DNA from: Aquabacterium sp029268225
GTDB taxonomy: Bacteria; Pseudomonadota; Gammaproteobacteria; Burkholderiales; Burkholderiaceae_C
Direction of reading: 5' to 3'
Length of the DNA stretch: 64,000 nt
Assembly: GCF_037482285.1 (NCBI RefSeq)
Contig: NZ_JBBEYB010000004.1
Coordinates: forward strand, 124,001-188,000
Both the position numbers and the translations under genes were made by a program. The stretch's first letter is position 1. Each line of letters begins with the position of its first letter. Under the pieces are notes generated by a model that had not been told where the DNA came from, did not search any database, and worked only from the letters and a program-made list of their open reading frames with translations. Below, one piece after another: positions 1 to 12,227 of the stretch.

Positions 1-755
1 TGCATGCTGGCCAGCAGCACGGTTTTGATCACCTGAAATTCCTTGGTGCCCTCGTCGAGCTTCTGCTCCATCAGCCCCCCCAAGGGTTCCACCACGCCGT
101 AGGCCAGCAAAATACCCAGGAACGTGCCGACCAGCGCCGAGCCAATCATGCCGCCCAGCACCGCTGGAGGCTGGCCCACCGAACCCATGGTGTTGACCAC
201 GCCCAGCACCGCGGCCACGATGCCGAAGGCCGGCAGAGCGCCAGCCAGTCGGGCAATGGCTGCCACCGGTTGATGGCCTTCGTTGTGGTGGGTTTCGATT
301 TCGTTGTCCATCAGGGCCTCGATCTCGTGCGAGTTGAGGTTGCCCGAGACCATCATGCGCAGGTAATCGGTGATGAACTCGACGACATGATGGTCGGCGC
401 CCACGATGGGGTATTTTTTGAAGAGCGGCGAGTTGTCAGGGTCGTCCACGTCTTTTTCGATGGACATCAGGCCCTCTTTTCGGACCTTCTGCAAGATCTC
501 ATATAGCATGGCCATGAGTTCCATGTAGCGCGCCTTGGTGTACTTCGAGCCCTTGAACAGTGGTCCAAAGTTGGCCAACACGGCCTTCACGACCTTGGGC
601 TGGTTGTTGACCAGAAAAGCGCCAATGGCCCCGCCGCCGATGGCCATCATTTCGGTGGGCATGGCATGTAGGATCACGGAAATGTTGCCGCCGTGGATGA
701 TGAAAGCGCCAAAAATGCAACCGAGGCAGAGCAGGTAACCTACGAGAACGATCAT
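1..755 (-). CDS. motA: Flagellar motor stator protein MotA (3' end beyond window)
   Basis: Proton-channel stator subunit that works with MotB in the inner membrane to drive flagellar rotation. Reading leftwards from the ATG at 755, about 251 codons are open to the window edge, against about 286 residues in full-length MotA, so only the C-terminal tail is missing. The start encodes MIVLVGYLLCLGCIFGAFII, the first membrane segment. Later come the cytoplasmic stretch NLNSHEIEALMDNEIE, the pore helix PAFGIVAAVLGVV with its conserved proline, and the fourth membrane segment GSALVGTFLGILLAYGVVEP. No strong Shine-Dalgarno lies before the ATG. A sigma-28-like promoter sits about 115 bases upstream. 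motB would be expected just outside the window to the left. Confidence 0.95.
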   Translation of the reverse strand, partial: MIVLVGYLLCLGCIFGAFIIHGGNISVILHAMPTEMMAIGGGAIGAFLVNNQPKVVKAVLANFGPLFKGSKYTKARYMELMAMLYEILQKVRKEGLMSIEKDVDDPDNSPLFKKYPIVGADHHVVEFITDYLRMMVSGNLNSHEIEALMDNEIETHHNEGHQPVAAIARLAGALPAFGIVAAVLGVVNTMGSVGQPPAVLGGMIGSALVGTFLGILLAYGVVEPLGGLMEQKLDEGTKEFQVIKTVLLASM

Positions 756-844
756 GGTGGGGGAGCACGCGCGAGTGTTGCTTGGCATCCTAACCGTTCT
801 GTCGGCGTGCGTGCGTCGGCAAAACGATCGGTGAGGGCATTCCT

Positions 845-896
845 GTATCGGCAGATCCCGATGACGGGTTTATCGGTCAGTGGTCCGCCGACTTGA
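845..896 (-). promoter_or_regulatory. Sigma-28 (FliA) promoter(s) for motA
   Basis: On the minus strand TCAA (896-893), 15 bases, then ACCGATAA (877-870) matches the flagellar sigma-28 consensus TAAA-N15-GCCGATAA with exact spacing. A second, overlapping candidate is TAAA (872-869), 16 bases, then GCCGATAC (852-845); its -35 lies inside the -10 of the first. Either would give a leader of about 80 to 110 bases before motA, in keeping with late flagellar gene control. Confidence 0.65.
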
Positions 897-909
897 GGTG
901 TGTCGCGGT

Positions 910-937
910 TTGGGGTCCCCATGGGGCGACTCATAAT
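910..937 (+). promoter_or_regulatory. Possible sigma-70 promoter of the transposase
   Basis: TTGGGG (910-915), 16 bases, then CATAAT (932-937), about 30 bases before the transposase ATG. A perfect 10-base palindrome, CCCCATGGGG (917-926), lies in the spacer. The -35 is weak, so this is tentative. Confidence 0.3.
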
Positions 938-968
938 CGGTGCACATCAGATTGCGAGGATCAACACC

Positions 969-1673
969 ATGGCCCGATTGCCCCGGTTGGAGGTGGCTCA
1001 TTGGCCTCATCTCGTCGTGCAGCGGGTGCACGACGGCCAACTTTTGGCCCGCGACGACGCCGATCGGGCCTTGCTGTTGCAAACCTGGCGTGAGGCGGCC
1101 AGGGCGCATCAGGTCAGCATTCATGCCTATTGCCTGGCCGCCGATCATTTTCACCTGCTGCTGACCCCTGAGCAAGATGCTTCTTTGAGTCTGTTCATGC
1201 AGGCGGTGGGGCGCCGCTATGTGAGTGCGTTCAACCGTCGGCATGGTCGGCAAGGGGGCTTATGGGCGGGGCGCTACCGTGCCACGATCGTCGACCCGGC
1301 GCGTTACTTGCTTGATGCGATGGTGTGGGTCGAGACGCACGGGCAGCGCGCCGGGGGTCTCTCGCCCGTTCTGGACGATGCCTGGTCCAGCGCGCGCCAC
1401 CACCTGGGGCGCGGCTCCGACCCCTTGGTCAGTGATCACCGGGTGTTCTGGTCGTTGGGCAACACGCCTTTCGAGCGTGAGGCGGCTTGGCGCAGCAGGC
1501 TGGAGGAGGGGCTTTCGGTGCCACTCGCACGGCGCATGTCGGAAGCCATGCACAAAGGTTGGGCCTTGATGCCGGATGCGGCCTTGCCAGCACTGGAGGC
1601 GGCTGTGGGTCGGCGCCTGACGCCGCGGCCGCGTGGGCGGCCTCGCAAGGTGACCGCTGGCCCGGCCCCATGA
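969..1673 (+). CDS. REP-associated tyrosine transposase (Y1/HUH family)
   Basis: Single-strand DNA transposase-like endonuclease of the RAYT type, 234 residues. The HUH motif is H60-F-H62 in ADHFHLLL, where most relatives have NHVHLL. The catalytic tyrosine is Y84 in GRRYVSAFNRR, followed by the family block GGLWAGRYRA. The ATG at 969 was chosen because GAGGA (956-960) lies 8 bases upstream and the protein then begins MARLPRLE, as is usual. No inverted-repeat IS ends were found; a hairpin flanked by 12-base direct repeats follows the stop directly. Such genes are generally single copy and linked to REP sequences. The active-site residues look intact, so it may be functional; whether it moves anything cannot be told from here. 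Confidence 0.9.
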   Translation: MARLPRLEVAHWPHLVVQRVHDGQLLARDDADRALLLQTWREAARAHQVSIHAYCLAADHFHLLLTPEQDASLSLFMQAVGRRYVSAFNRRHGRQGGLWAGRYRATIVDPARYLLDAMVWVETHGQRAGGLSPVLDDAWSSARHHLGRGSDPLVSDHRVFWSLGNTPFEREAAWRSRLEEGLSVPLARRMSEAMHKGWALMPDAALPALEAAVGRRLTPRPRGRPRKVTAGPAP

Positions 1674-1735
1674 TCTGACCCTATTTATGACCGCACCAAG
1701 CTGGTGCTTGTTATTTATTGGGTTCTGACCCTATT
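1674..1735 (+). repeat. Direct repeats around a hairpin, REP-like element of the transposase
   Basis: The 12-mer TCTGACCCTATT occurs at 1674-1685 and exactly again at 1724-1735. Between them is a hairpin, GCACCA (1693-1698), loop AGC, TGGTGC (1702-1707). The second copy is itself part of GGGT-TCTG-ACCC. It starts directly after the transposase stop codon and ends 9 bases before the gltB -35 box. Confidence 0.65.
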
Positions 1736-1744
1736 AATTAGTGC

Positions 1745-1773
1745 TTGAAACCCCGGGAGAACGAGAGTATCCT
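1745..1773 (+). promoter_or_regulatory. Sigma-70 promoter of gltBD
   Basis: TTGAAA (1745-1750), 17 bases, TATCCT (1768-1773). Transcription would begin near 1780, leaving a leader of about 40 bases with GGAG (1808-1811) before the ATG at 1821. Confidence 0.6.
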
Positions 1774-1820
1774 CGCCGCTCACCGTGTTGTTTTCCCACA
1801 CTTACTCTGGAGCGCCCCCC

Positions 1821-6587
<4,767 letters not shown>

Positions 6588-6609
6588 AGCGCACGATCAG
6601 GAGTTTGAA

Positions 6610-8073
6610 ATGGGAAAAGTCACTGGCTTTCTGGAATTCGAGCGTCTGGAAGAGGGCTACGAGCCCGTCGAGAAGCGCGTCAAGAACTACAAGGAGTTCG
6701 TCATTGGTCTGAAGCCTGAAGAGGCCAAGATCCAAGGCGCGCGATGCATGGACTGCGGCACCCCGTTCTGCAACAACGGCTGCCCGGTCAACAACATCAT
6801 CCCGGACTTCAACGATCTGGTGTACCGCGGCGACTGGCAAAACGCCATCGAGGTGCTGCACTCGACCAACAACTTCCCCGACTTCACCGGTCGGGTCTGT
6901 CCGGCACCGTGTGAAGCCGCTTGCGTGCTGAACATCAACAACGACGCCGTGGGCATCAAGTCCATCGAGCACGCCATCATCGACCGTGCCTGGGCCGAAG
7001 GCTGGGTCAAGCCGCAGCCTGCTGCGGTCAAGACCGGCAAGAAGGTCGCCATCGTGGGCTCCGGCCCCGCTGGCATGGCCGCAGCCCAGCAGCTGGCCCG
7101 TGCCGGTCATGACGTGACCGTGTTCGAGAAGAACGACACCATCGGCGGTCTGCTGCGTTTCGGCATCCCCGACTTCAAGTTCGACAAGTCGCACATCGAC
7201 CGTCGTGTGAAGCAGATGGAAGCCGAAGGCGTGGTCTTCAAGACCAACACCATCGTCGGCGAGATGCCCAAGGGCTCCAAGGTCACCAACTGGGCCAAGG
7301 ACACCGTCTCGCCCGAGCAGCTGAAGCAGGACTTCGACGCCGTGCTGTTGGCCGGTGGTGCCGAGCAGTCGCGTGACCTGCCTGTGCCGGGGCGTGACCT
7401 GGCCGGCATCCACTTCGCGATGGAGTTCCTGCCGCAGCAGAACCGCGTGAACGCCGGCGGCAAGGTCAAGGACCAGATCATGGCCACGGGCAAGAACGTG
7501 ATCGTGATCGGCGGCGGCGACACCGGCTCCGATTGCGTGGGCACGTCCAACCGCCATGGCGCCAAGAGCGTGATCCAGTTCGAGCTGATGCCGCAGCCGC
7601 CCGAGCAGGAAAACAAGGAGCTGACCTGGCCCTACTGGCCGATCAAGCTGCGCACGTCTTCCAGCCATGAAGAAGGTTGTGAGCGCGAGTTCGCCATCGC
7701 CACGAAGGAATTCATCGGCGAGAACGGCAAGGTCACGGCGGTCAAGACCGTGCGCGTCGAGTTCAAGAACGGCAAGTTCGAAGAAGTCGCCGGCTCGGAG
7801 CAGATCCTCAAGGCCGACCTGGTGCTGCTGGCCATGGGCTTCGTGAACCCGGTGAACACCCTGCTCGAAGGCTTCGGTGTCGAGAAGGACGCCCGTGGCA
7901 ACGCCAAGGCTTCGACCGACATCGGCGGTTACAAGACCAATGCCGACAAGGTGTTCGCCGCCGGTGACGTGCGCCGCGGTCAGTCGCTGGTCGTGTGGGC
8001 CATCCGCGAAGGCCGTCAGGCTGCTCGCGAGGTCGACGCCTTCCTGATGGGCTCGACCACGCTGCCGCGTTGA
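6610..8073 (+). CDS. gltD: Glutamate synthase (NADPH) small subunit
   Basis: Beta subunit of GOGAT, 487 residues: it takes electrons from NADPH and passes them through FAD and Fe-S centres to GltB. The N-terminal Fe-S domain has C46, C49, C54 and C58 (CMDCGTPFCNNGCPV) and a second cysteine cluster (GRVCPAPCEAAC). FAD is bound by VAIVGSGPAGMAAAQQLA and NADPH by VIVIGGGDTGSDCVGT. The C-terminal block AAGDVRRGQSLVVWAI is typical. AGGAG (6599-6603) lies 6 bases before the ATG. It is cotranscribed with gltB and followed by a strong terminator. Confidence 0.97.
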   Translation: MGKVTGFLEFERLEEGYEPVEKRVKNYKEFVIGLKPEEAKIQGARCMDCGTPFCNNGCPVNNIIPDFNDLVYRGDWQNAIEVLHSTNNFPDFTGRVCPAPCEAACVLNINNDAVGIKSIEHAIIDRAWAEGWVKPQPAAVKTGKKVAIVGSGPAGMAAAQQLARAGHDVTVFEKNDTIGGLLRFGIPDFKFDKSHIDRRVKQMEAEGVVFKTNTIVGEMPKGSKVTNWAKDTVSPEQLKQDFDAVLLAGGAEQSRDLPVPGRDLAGIHFAMEFLPQQNRVNAGGKVKDQIMATGKNVIVIGGGDTGSDCVGTSNRHGAKSVIQFELMPQPPEQENKELTWPYWPIKLRTSSSHEEGCEREFAIATKEFIGENGKVTAVKTVRVEFKNGKFEEVAGSEQILKADLVLLAMGFVNPVNTLLEGFGVEKDARGNAKASTDIGGYKTNADKVFAAGDVRRGQSLVVWAIREGRQAAREVDAFLMGSTTLPR

Positions 8074-8128
8074 CCCCACAGTCCATTACGCCTTTCGGGG
8101 CGTGCTCAGCGGGGATCCGTGTATCCCC

Positions 8129-8134
8129 TATGAT
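8129..8134 (+). promoter_or_regulatory. Possible -10 box for the mla operon
   Basis: TATGAT matches the -10 consensus in five of six positions. No good -35 lies 16 to 18 bases upstream. Transcription would start near 8141, inside the gltD terminator stem, and leave a leader of about 30 bases before mlaF. Confidence 0.3.
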
Positions 8135-8138
8135 CCCA

Positions 8139-8168
8139 GGGCCAGTGACCATCACTGGCCCTTTTTTT
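8139..8168 (+). terminator. Rho-independent terminator of gltBD
   Basis: A perfect 10-base stem, GGGCCAGTGA (8139-8148) and TCACTGGCCC (8152-8161), with loop CCA, followed by seven T. The mlaF start codon begins 2 bases after the T run. Confidence 0.92.
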
Positions 8169-8169
8169 C

Positions 8170-9024
8170 ATGGTCATGTCACAAGCTGAAACTCCGATCC
8201 ACGACGCATCTGCCTCGCTTGCGGCCCCTGAGCCGCTGGTGGCGTTGCGCGCGGTCACCTGTGGCTACGGTGACCGGGTCATCCTGTCTGACATCAACCT
8301 GGTGGTGCCACGAGGCCAGGTGGTGGCCCTGATGGGCACCTCCGGTGGTGGCAAAACCACAGTGTTGCGACTCATAGGTCGCCAATTGACCCCCATGTCC
8401 GGCCAAGTCATGTTCGACGGACAGGACATGGCCCGCCTGGACGCTGCCGGCCTGATGGCGGCGCGTCGACGCATGGGCATGCTGTTCCAGTTTGGGGCCC
8501 TGTTCACCGATCTGTCGGTGTTCGAAAACGTGGCGTTTCCTTTGCGTGAGCACACGAAGTTGCCCGAATCCATCTTGCGCGATCTGGTGCTGATGAAGCT
8601 CAACGCCGTGGGGTTGCGCGGTGCGCGTGACCTCATGCCCAGCGAGATTTCCGGGGGCATGGCCCGTCGGGTGGCCTTGGCCAGGGCCATGGCGCTGGAC
8701 CCGGAATTGATGTTGTACGACGAGCCATTTGCCGGACTGGACCCGATCTCGATGGGGGTGTCGGCGCGCTTGATCCGCGAGCTCAATGACACCATGGGGC
8801 TCACCAGCGTGCTGGTGTCGCACGATGTGGAAGAGACCTTCCTGATCGCCGACCATGTGGTCTTGCTGGCCAATGGGCGCATTGTGGCGCAGGGCACACC
8901 GGCTGAGATGCGCGCGAGCAGTGATCCGCTGGTGCGTCAGTTCGTGGATGCGGCGCCGGACGGTCCCGTTCGCTTTCATCACCCTGCCATCGATGCAGGT
9001 CATGACTTTGGGGTGCGCGGATGA
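8170..9024 (+). CDS. mlaF: Phospholipid transport ATP-binding protein MlaF
   Basis: ATPase of the MlaFEDB complex that helps keep the outer membrane asymmetric by moving phospholipids between the membranes. 284 residues: Walker A GTSGGGKTT (56-64), signature SGGMARRVALARA, Walker B LMLYDEPFAGLDP, and switch histidine in LVSHDVEE. ATG is possible at 8170 or 8176; neither has a Shine-Dalgarno sequence, and both lie right after the gltD terminator. The last codons overlap the mlaE start (ATGA at 9021). It heads a six-gene set mlaF-E-D-A-C-B, unusual only in that the outer-membrane lipoprotein gene mlaA is placed inside the operon. Confidence 0.93.
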   Translation: MVMSQAETPIHDASASLAAPEPLVALRAVTCGYGDRVILSDINLVVPRGQVVALMGTSGGGKTTVLRLIGRQLTPMSGQVMFDGQDMARLDAAGLMAARRRMGMLFQFGALFTDLSVFENVAFPLREHTKLPESILRDLVLMKLNAVGLRGARDLMPSEISGGMARRVALARAMALDPELMLYDEPFAGLDPISMGVSARLIRELNDTMGLTSVLVSHDVEETFLIADHVVLLANGRIVAQGTPAEMRASSDPLVRQFVDAAPDGPVRFHHPAIDAGHDFGVRG

Positions 9025-9806
9025 TGTCCTGGCTCAATCCGTCCCGGGTCGGGCGTGCGGTTCGACTCAAGCTCGCCGATCTGGGCTATGGCGCGCGCCT
9101 GTTCCTGCGCCTGCTGCTGTCGCTGGGGGCCACGTTGAAGCGGCCTCGCTTGCTCACCGAGCAGATTTTCTTTCTGGGCAATTATTCGCTGGCCATCATC
9201 ACGGTGTCCGGGGCTTTTGTGGGCTTCGTGCTGGGCTTGCAGGGTTACTACATTCTGCAAAGCTACGGCTCCAGCGAGGCGCTGGGCCTGATGGTGGCCC
9301 TGTCCCTGGTGCGCGAACTGGGGCCGGTGGTGGCGGCCCTGCTGTTCGCCGGTCGTGCGGGCACGGCGCTGACGGCGGGCATCGGTCTCATGAAGGCCGG
9401 TGAGCAGCTGTCTGCCATGGAGATGATGGGGGTGGATCCGATCCAGCGTGTGCTCGCGCCGCGCTTCTGGGGCGGTGTCATTGCCATGCCGCTGCTGGCG
9501 GCGGTCTTCTCGGCCGTGGGTGTGCTCGGCGGCTGGGTGGTGGGCGTTGCCATGATCGGCGTCGATGACGGTGCCTTCTGGTCGCAGATGCAGAACGGTG
9601 TCGAGGTGTGGGCCGATGTGGGCAACGGCATGATCAAGAGCTTCGTGTTCGGCTTGACCGTGACCTTCGTGGCCTTGTTGCAAGGCCATGAGTGTGACCC
9701 GACGCCCGAGGGCGTGTCGCTGGCCACCACCCGAACGGTGGTCATGGCATCCCTGGCTGTGCTGGGGCTGGATTTTGTGTTGACGGCCATGATGTTCTCG
9801 ATCTGA
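9021..9806 (+). CDS. mlaE: Phospholipid transport permease MlaE
   Basis: Integral membrane permease of the Mla ABC complex, 261 residues, of the usual MlaE length. Visible membrane segments include LAIITVSGAFVGFVLGLQGYY and LGLMVALSLVRELGPVVAALL; the block AGRAGTALTAGIGLMKAGEQ and the sequence LSAMEMMGVDPI are characteristic of the family. C-terminal segments include FVFGLTVTFVALLQG and MASLAVLGLDFVLTAMMF. Its start overlaps the mlaF stop, so the two are translationally coupled. Confidence 0.93.
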   Translation: MMSWLNPSRVGRAVRLKLADLGYGARLFLRLLLSLGATLKRPRLLTEQIFFLGNYSLAIITVSGAFVGFVLGLQGYYILQSYGSSEALGLMVALSLVRELGPVVAALLFAGRAGTALTAGIGLMKAGEQLSAMEMMGVDPIQRVLAPRFWGGVIAMPLLAAVFSAVGVLGGWVVGVAMIGVDDGAFWSQMQNGVEVWADVGNGMIKSFVFGLTVTFVALLQGHECDPTPEGVSLATTRTVVMASLAVLGLDFVLTAMMFSI

Positions 9807-9833
9807 TCGAGGCAGGTCGCAAGGACGGACAAT

Positions 9834-10310
9834 ATGCAGAAATCAAAACATGATGTGTGGGTGGGCCTCTTCGTGATGCTGGGGGCGGCCGCGATCGTTT
9901 TTCTGGCGCTGAAGGCCGGTAACCTCCTGACCCTGTCGTTCGAGCAGGGCTACAAGGTGGTGGCCCTGTTCGACAACATCGGCGGACTCAAGCCCAAGGC
10001 CGCGGTCAAGAGTGCCGGCGTGGTGGTGGGGCGTGTCAAGGCCATCACGTTTGACAATGAAACGTTTCAGGCCAAGGTCGAGATCGAGATGAACAAGGGT
10101 GTGGCCTTTCCCAAGGACACCTCGGCCAAGATCCTCACCGCAGGTTTGCTAGGCGAGCAGTACATCGGTCTGGAGCCCGGTTACGGTGAGACCAATCTCG
10201 CGGCGGGCGACGCTATCAAGTCCACCCAGTCGGCCATCGTGCTGGAAAACCTGATCAGTCAGTTCCTCTACAGCAAGGCTGCCGAAGGCGGCAAGGAAGG
10301 TGACAAATGA
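9834..10310 (+). CDS. mlaD: Phospholipid-binding MCE-domain protein MlaD
   Basis: Periplasmic, membrane-anchored MCE protein that forms the hexameric lipid ring on MlaFE. 158 residues: one N-terminal membrane helix (VWVGLFVMLGAAAIVFLAL, about 7-25), then one MCE domain starting LLTLSFEQGYKVVALFDNIGGLKPKAAVKSAGV. It is shorter at the C-terminus than the 183-residue E. coli protein. AAGGA lies 8 bases before the ATG. The stop overlaps the mlaA start. Confidence 0.92.
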   Translation: MQKSKHDVWVGLFVMLGAAAIVFLALKAGNLLTLSFEQGYKVVALFDNIGGLKPKAAVKSAGVVVGRVKAITFDNETFQAKVEIEMNKGVAFPKDTSAKILTAGLLGEQYIGLEPGYGETNLAAGDAIKSTQSAIVLENLISQFLYSKAAEGGKEGDK

Positions 10311-11119
10311 TGCCTCTCCGATCTTTCGCTGTCCGTCGCGTCCGCACCTGGGGCGCAGCCTTGAGCCTGCCTCTGGTGTTCAGCTTGTCGGGTTGCGCCA
10401 CGTCGCAATCGCCCGATCCGCTGGAGTCCTGGAACCGTGGGGTGTTTTCCTTCAACGAGGGGGTGGATGCGCATGTGCTCAAGCCCTTGGCTGAAGGCTA
10501 TGTGAAGGTCACGCCCTCACTCGTGCAGACGGGCGTGCGCAACTTTTTCGGCAACATCGACGACGTGTGGTCGTCGGTGAACCTGTTCCTGCAGGGGCGT
10601 TTCAAAGAGGGGGCGGCCAGCACCATGCGTGTGGCCGTGAACTCGACCCTGGGCCTCGGCGGTTTGATCGATCTGGCAACGCCGATGCGCTTGGACCGTT
10701 ACCGAGAGGACCTCGGGCAGACCTTGGGTGTGTGGGGTGCCCCTTCGGGCGCATACATCGTCTGGCCCATCTTGGGGCCTTCGAGTGTGCGGGACTCGGC
10801 CAATCTGGCGAGCAGCATGACGTTCTCCGCCACGACGCTGGTGGATGGCGCGCGAGAGGACAACCTGGTGCGCTTGCTCAACGGGGTCAGTACCCGTGCT
10901 GCTTTCCTGCAGGCAACCGACCTGCTCGATGGCGTGGCGCTGGACAAGTACACCTTCACCCGCGACGCCTACCTGCAGCGTCGCCAGAGCCTGATTGAAG
11001 AGGGGCGACCTCAGCCTGAGGAAGAAGATGAGGCCCCCCAGCCTCGCTATGACCTGCCCGAATCCGAAGATGAGGCCACCCCTGTGGTCCCGGCCGCCTC
11101 GGCAGCCAGCGCCCCCTGA
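10307..11119 (+). CDS. mlaA: Outer-membrane lipoprotein MlaA (VacJ)
   Basis: Lipoprotein that removes mislocalised phospholipids from the outer leaflet and hands them to MlaC. 270 residues, with a signal sequence and lipobox LSGC (lipidated C30), followed by the family start DPLESWNRGVFSFNEGVD. Further MlaA blocks are RNFFGNIDDVWSSVN, STLGLGGLIDLAT, EDLGQTLGVWG and YIVWPILGPSSVRDS. The tail (about 230-270) is acidic and proline/alanine rich. It overlaps mlaD by 4 bases. Confidence 0.93.
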   Translation: MMPLRSFAVRRVRTWGAALSLPLVFSLSGCATSQSPDPLESWNRGVFSFNEGVDAHVLKPLAEGYVKVTPSLVQTGVRNFFGNIDDVWSSVNLFLQGRFKEGAASTMRVAVNSTLGLGGLIDLATPMRLDRYREDLGQTLGVWGAPSGAYIVWPILGPSSVRDSANLASSMTFSATTLVDGAREDNLVRLLNGVSTRAAFLQATDLLDGVALDKYTFTRDAYLQRRQSLIEEGRPQPEEEDEAPQPRYDLPESEDEATPVVPAASAASAP

Positions 11120-11203
11120 TGTGGTGGATGGTGGGCCACGTTTCTCCGCTCAAAATCAGATGATCCCGTCATCCTGTGCGCCCGCTGAGGCGTTCAGGAG
11201 AGT

Positions 11204-11896
11204 ATGAGGATTGCAGAAAGGACCCTTGTGTTGCACTCTCGTATGTTCGCTGTCCGTGTGGTGAGTTCGGCCGTGTTGGCCGCGTCGGCGCTGGTCGCTG
11301 CCCCTGTGTGGGCGCAGGCCGCACCCGCGCAGGCCGCTGTGCCCGCCCAGACGCCCGAAGCCTTCATCCAGGCCATCACCAATGACGTGATGGCCACGGT
11401 CAAGGCTGACAAGGCCATCCAGTCGGGTGACCTGCGCAAGATCACCGCCGTGGTCGACGCCAAGATCATGCCGAACGTGAACTTCGTGCGCATGACCGCT
11501 GCCGCCGTCGGCCCCGCCTGGCGTCGCGCCACGCCGGATCAGCGTCAGCGCCTGCAAAACGAGTTCAAGACCTTGCTGGTGCACACCTACGCGGGCGCGG
11601 CCTCCCAGGTCAAGGACCAGGTCATCGAGTACCTGCCGTCACGCGCGCGTCCCACCGACACGGATGTGGTGGTGCGCACCGTGGTCAAGGGCAAGGGGGA
11701 TCCCATCCAGCTGAACTACCGCCTGGAAAAGTCGGGCAGCAGCTGGAAGGTGTACGACGTGAACGTGCTGGGTGCCTGGCTGGTGCAAACCCACCAGAGC
11801 AGCTTTGCTCAGGAGATCAATGCCTCGGGCATCGACGGTCTGATCTCCAAGCTGGCCGAACGCAACCGCCAGTTGGTGGCCAAGAACGCAGGCTGA
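11204..11896 (+). CDS. mlaC: Periplasmic phospholipid shuttle MlaC
   Basis: Soluble periplasmic carrier that ferries phospholipid between MlaA and MlaD. 230 residues with an N-terminal signal peptide ending near PVWAQA (about residue 38), then the MlaC (Tol-Tol/Ttg2D) domain with NFVRMTAAAVGPAWRRATPDQR and SWKVYDVNVLGAWLVQTHQSSF. AGGAG (11196-11200) is close before the ATG at 11204. An ATG at 11243 would also leave a complete signal peptide. The 84-base gap after mlaA holds no clear terminator, so it is probably still in the operon. Confidence 0.92.
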   Translation: MRIAERTLVLHSRMFAVRVVSSAVLAASALVAAPVWAQAAPAQAAVPAQTPEAFIQAITNDVMATVKADKAIQSGDLRKITAVVDAKIMPNVNFVRMTAAAVGPAWRRATPDQRQRLQNEFKTLLVHTYAGAASQVKDQVIEYLPSRARPTDTDVVVRTVVKGKGDPIQLNYRLEKSGSSWKVYDVNVLGAWLVQTHQSSFAQEINASGIDGLISKLAERNRQLVAKNAG

Positions 11897-11899
11897 GTC

Positions 11900-12187
11900 A
11901 TGTTGCTGCTGCCTGCCGTCATCACGCATGCTGAGGTGCCGCATGTGTTGCGCCTGTTCCGTCAGACGCTGGACCAGGCTGCGGCCCAAGGGGGCACGGA
12001 AGCCGCCATGCTGACCGTGGACGGTGCGGCCTTGCAGCAGTTCGATTCCAGCGCGCTGGCCGTTCTGCTCGAGTGTCAGCGCATGGCGCGGGCCAATGGC
12101 CGCGCCTTTGCGGTGCAGCACCTGCCCGCCAAGCTGACCGAGCTGGCCAGGCTGTACGGCGTGGACGGGCTCCTGCAGTCGGCTTGA
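11900..12187 (+). CDS. mlaB: STAS-domain protein MlaB
   Basis: Cytoplasmic STAS-domain subunit that stabilises MlaF and stimulates the transporter. 95 residues. The conserved serine region is FDSSALAVLLECQRMARANG, corresponding to the regulatory Ser/Thr loop of STAS proteins. It begins 3 bases after the mlaC stop. It is the last gene of the set and is convergent with zwf. Confidence 0.88.
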   Translation: MLLLPAVITHAEVPHVLRLFRQTLDQAAAQGGTEAAMLTVDGAALQQFDSSALAVLLECQRMARANGRAFAVQHLPAKLTELARLYGVDGLLQSA

Positions 12188-12227
12188 ACGCCGCAGCCGG
12201 CTCCGGCGTGTGCGCAGTCGCGCAGCG

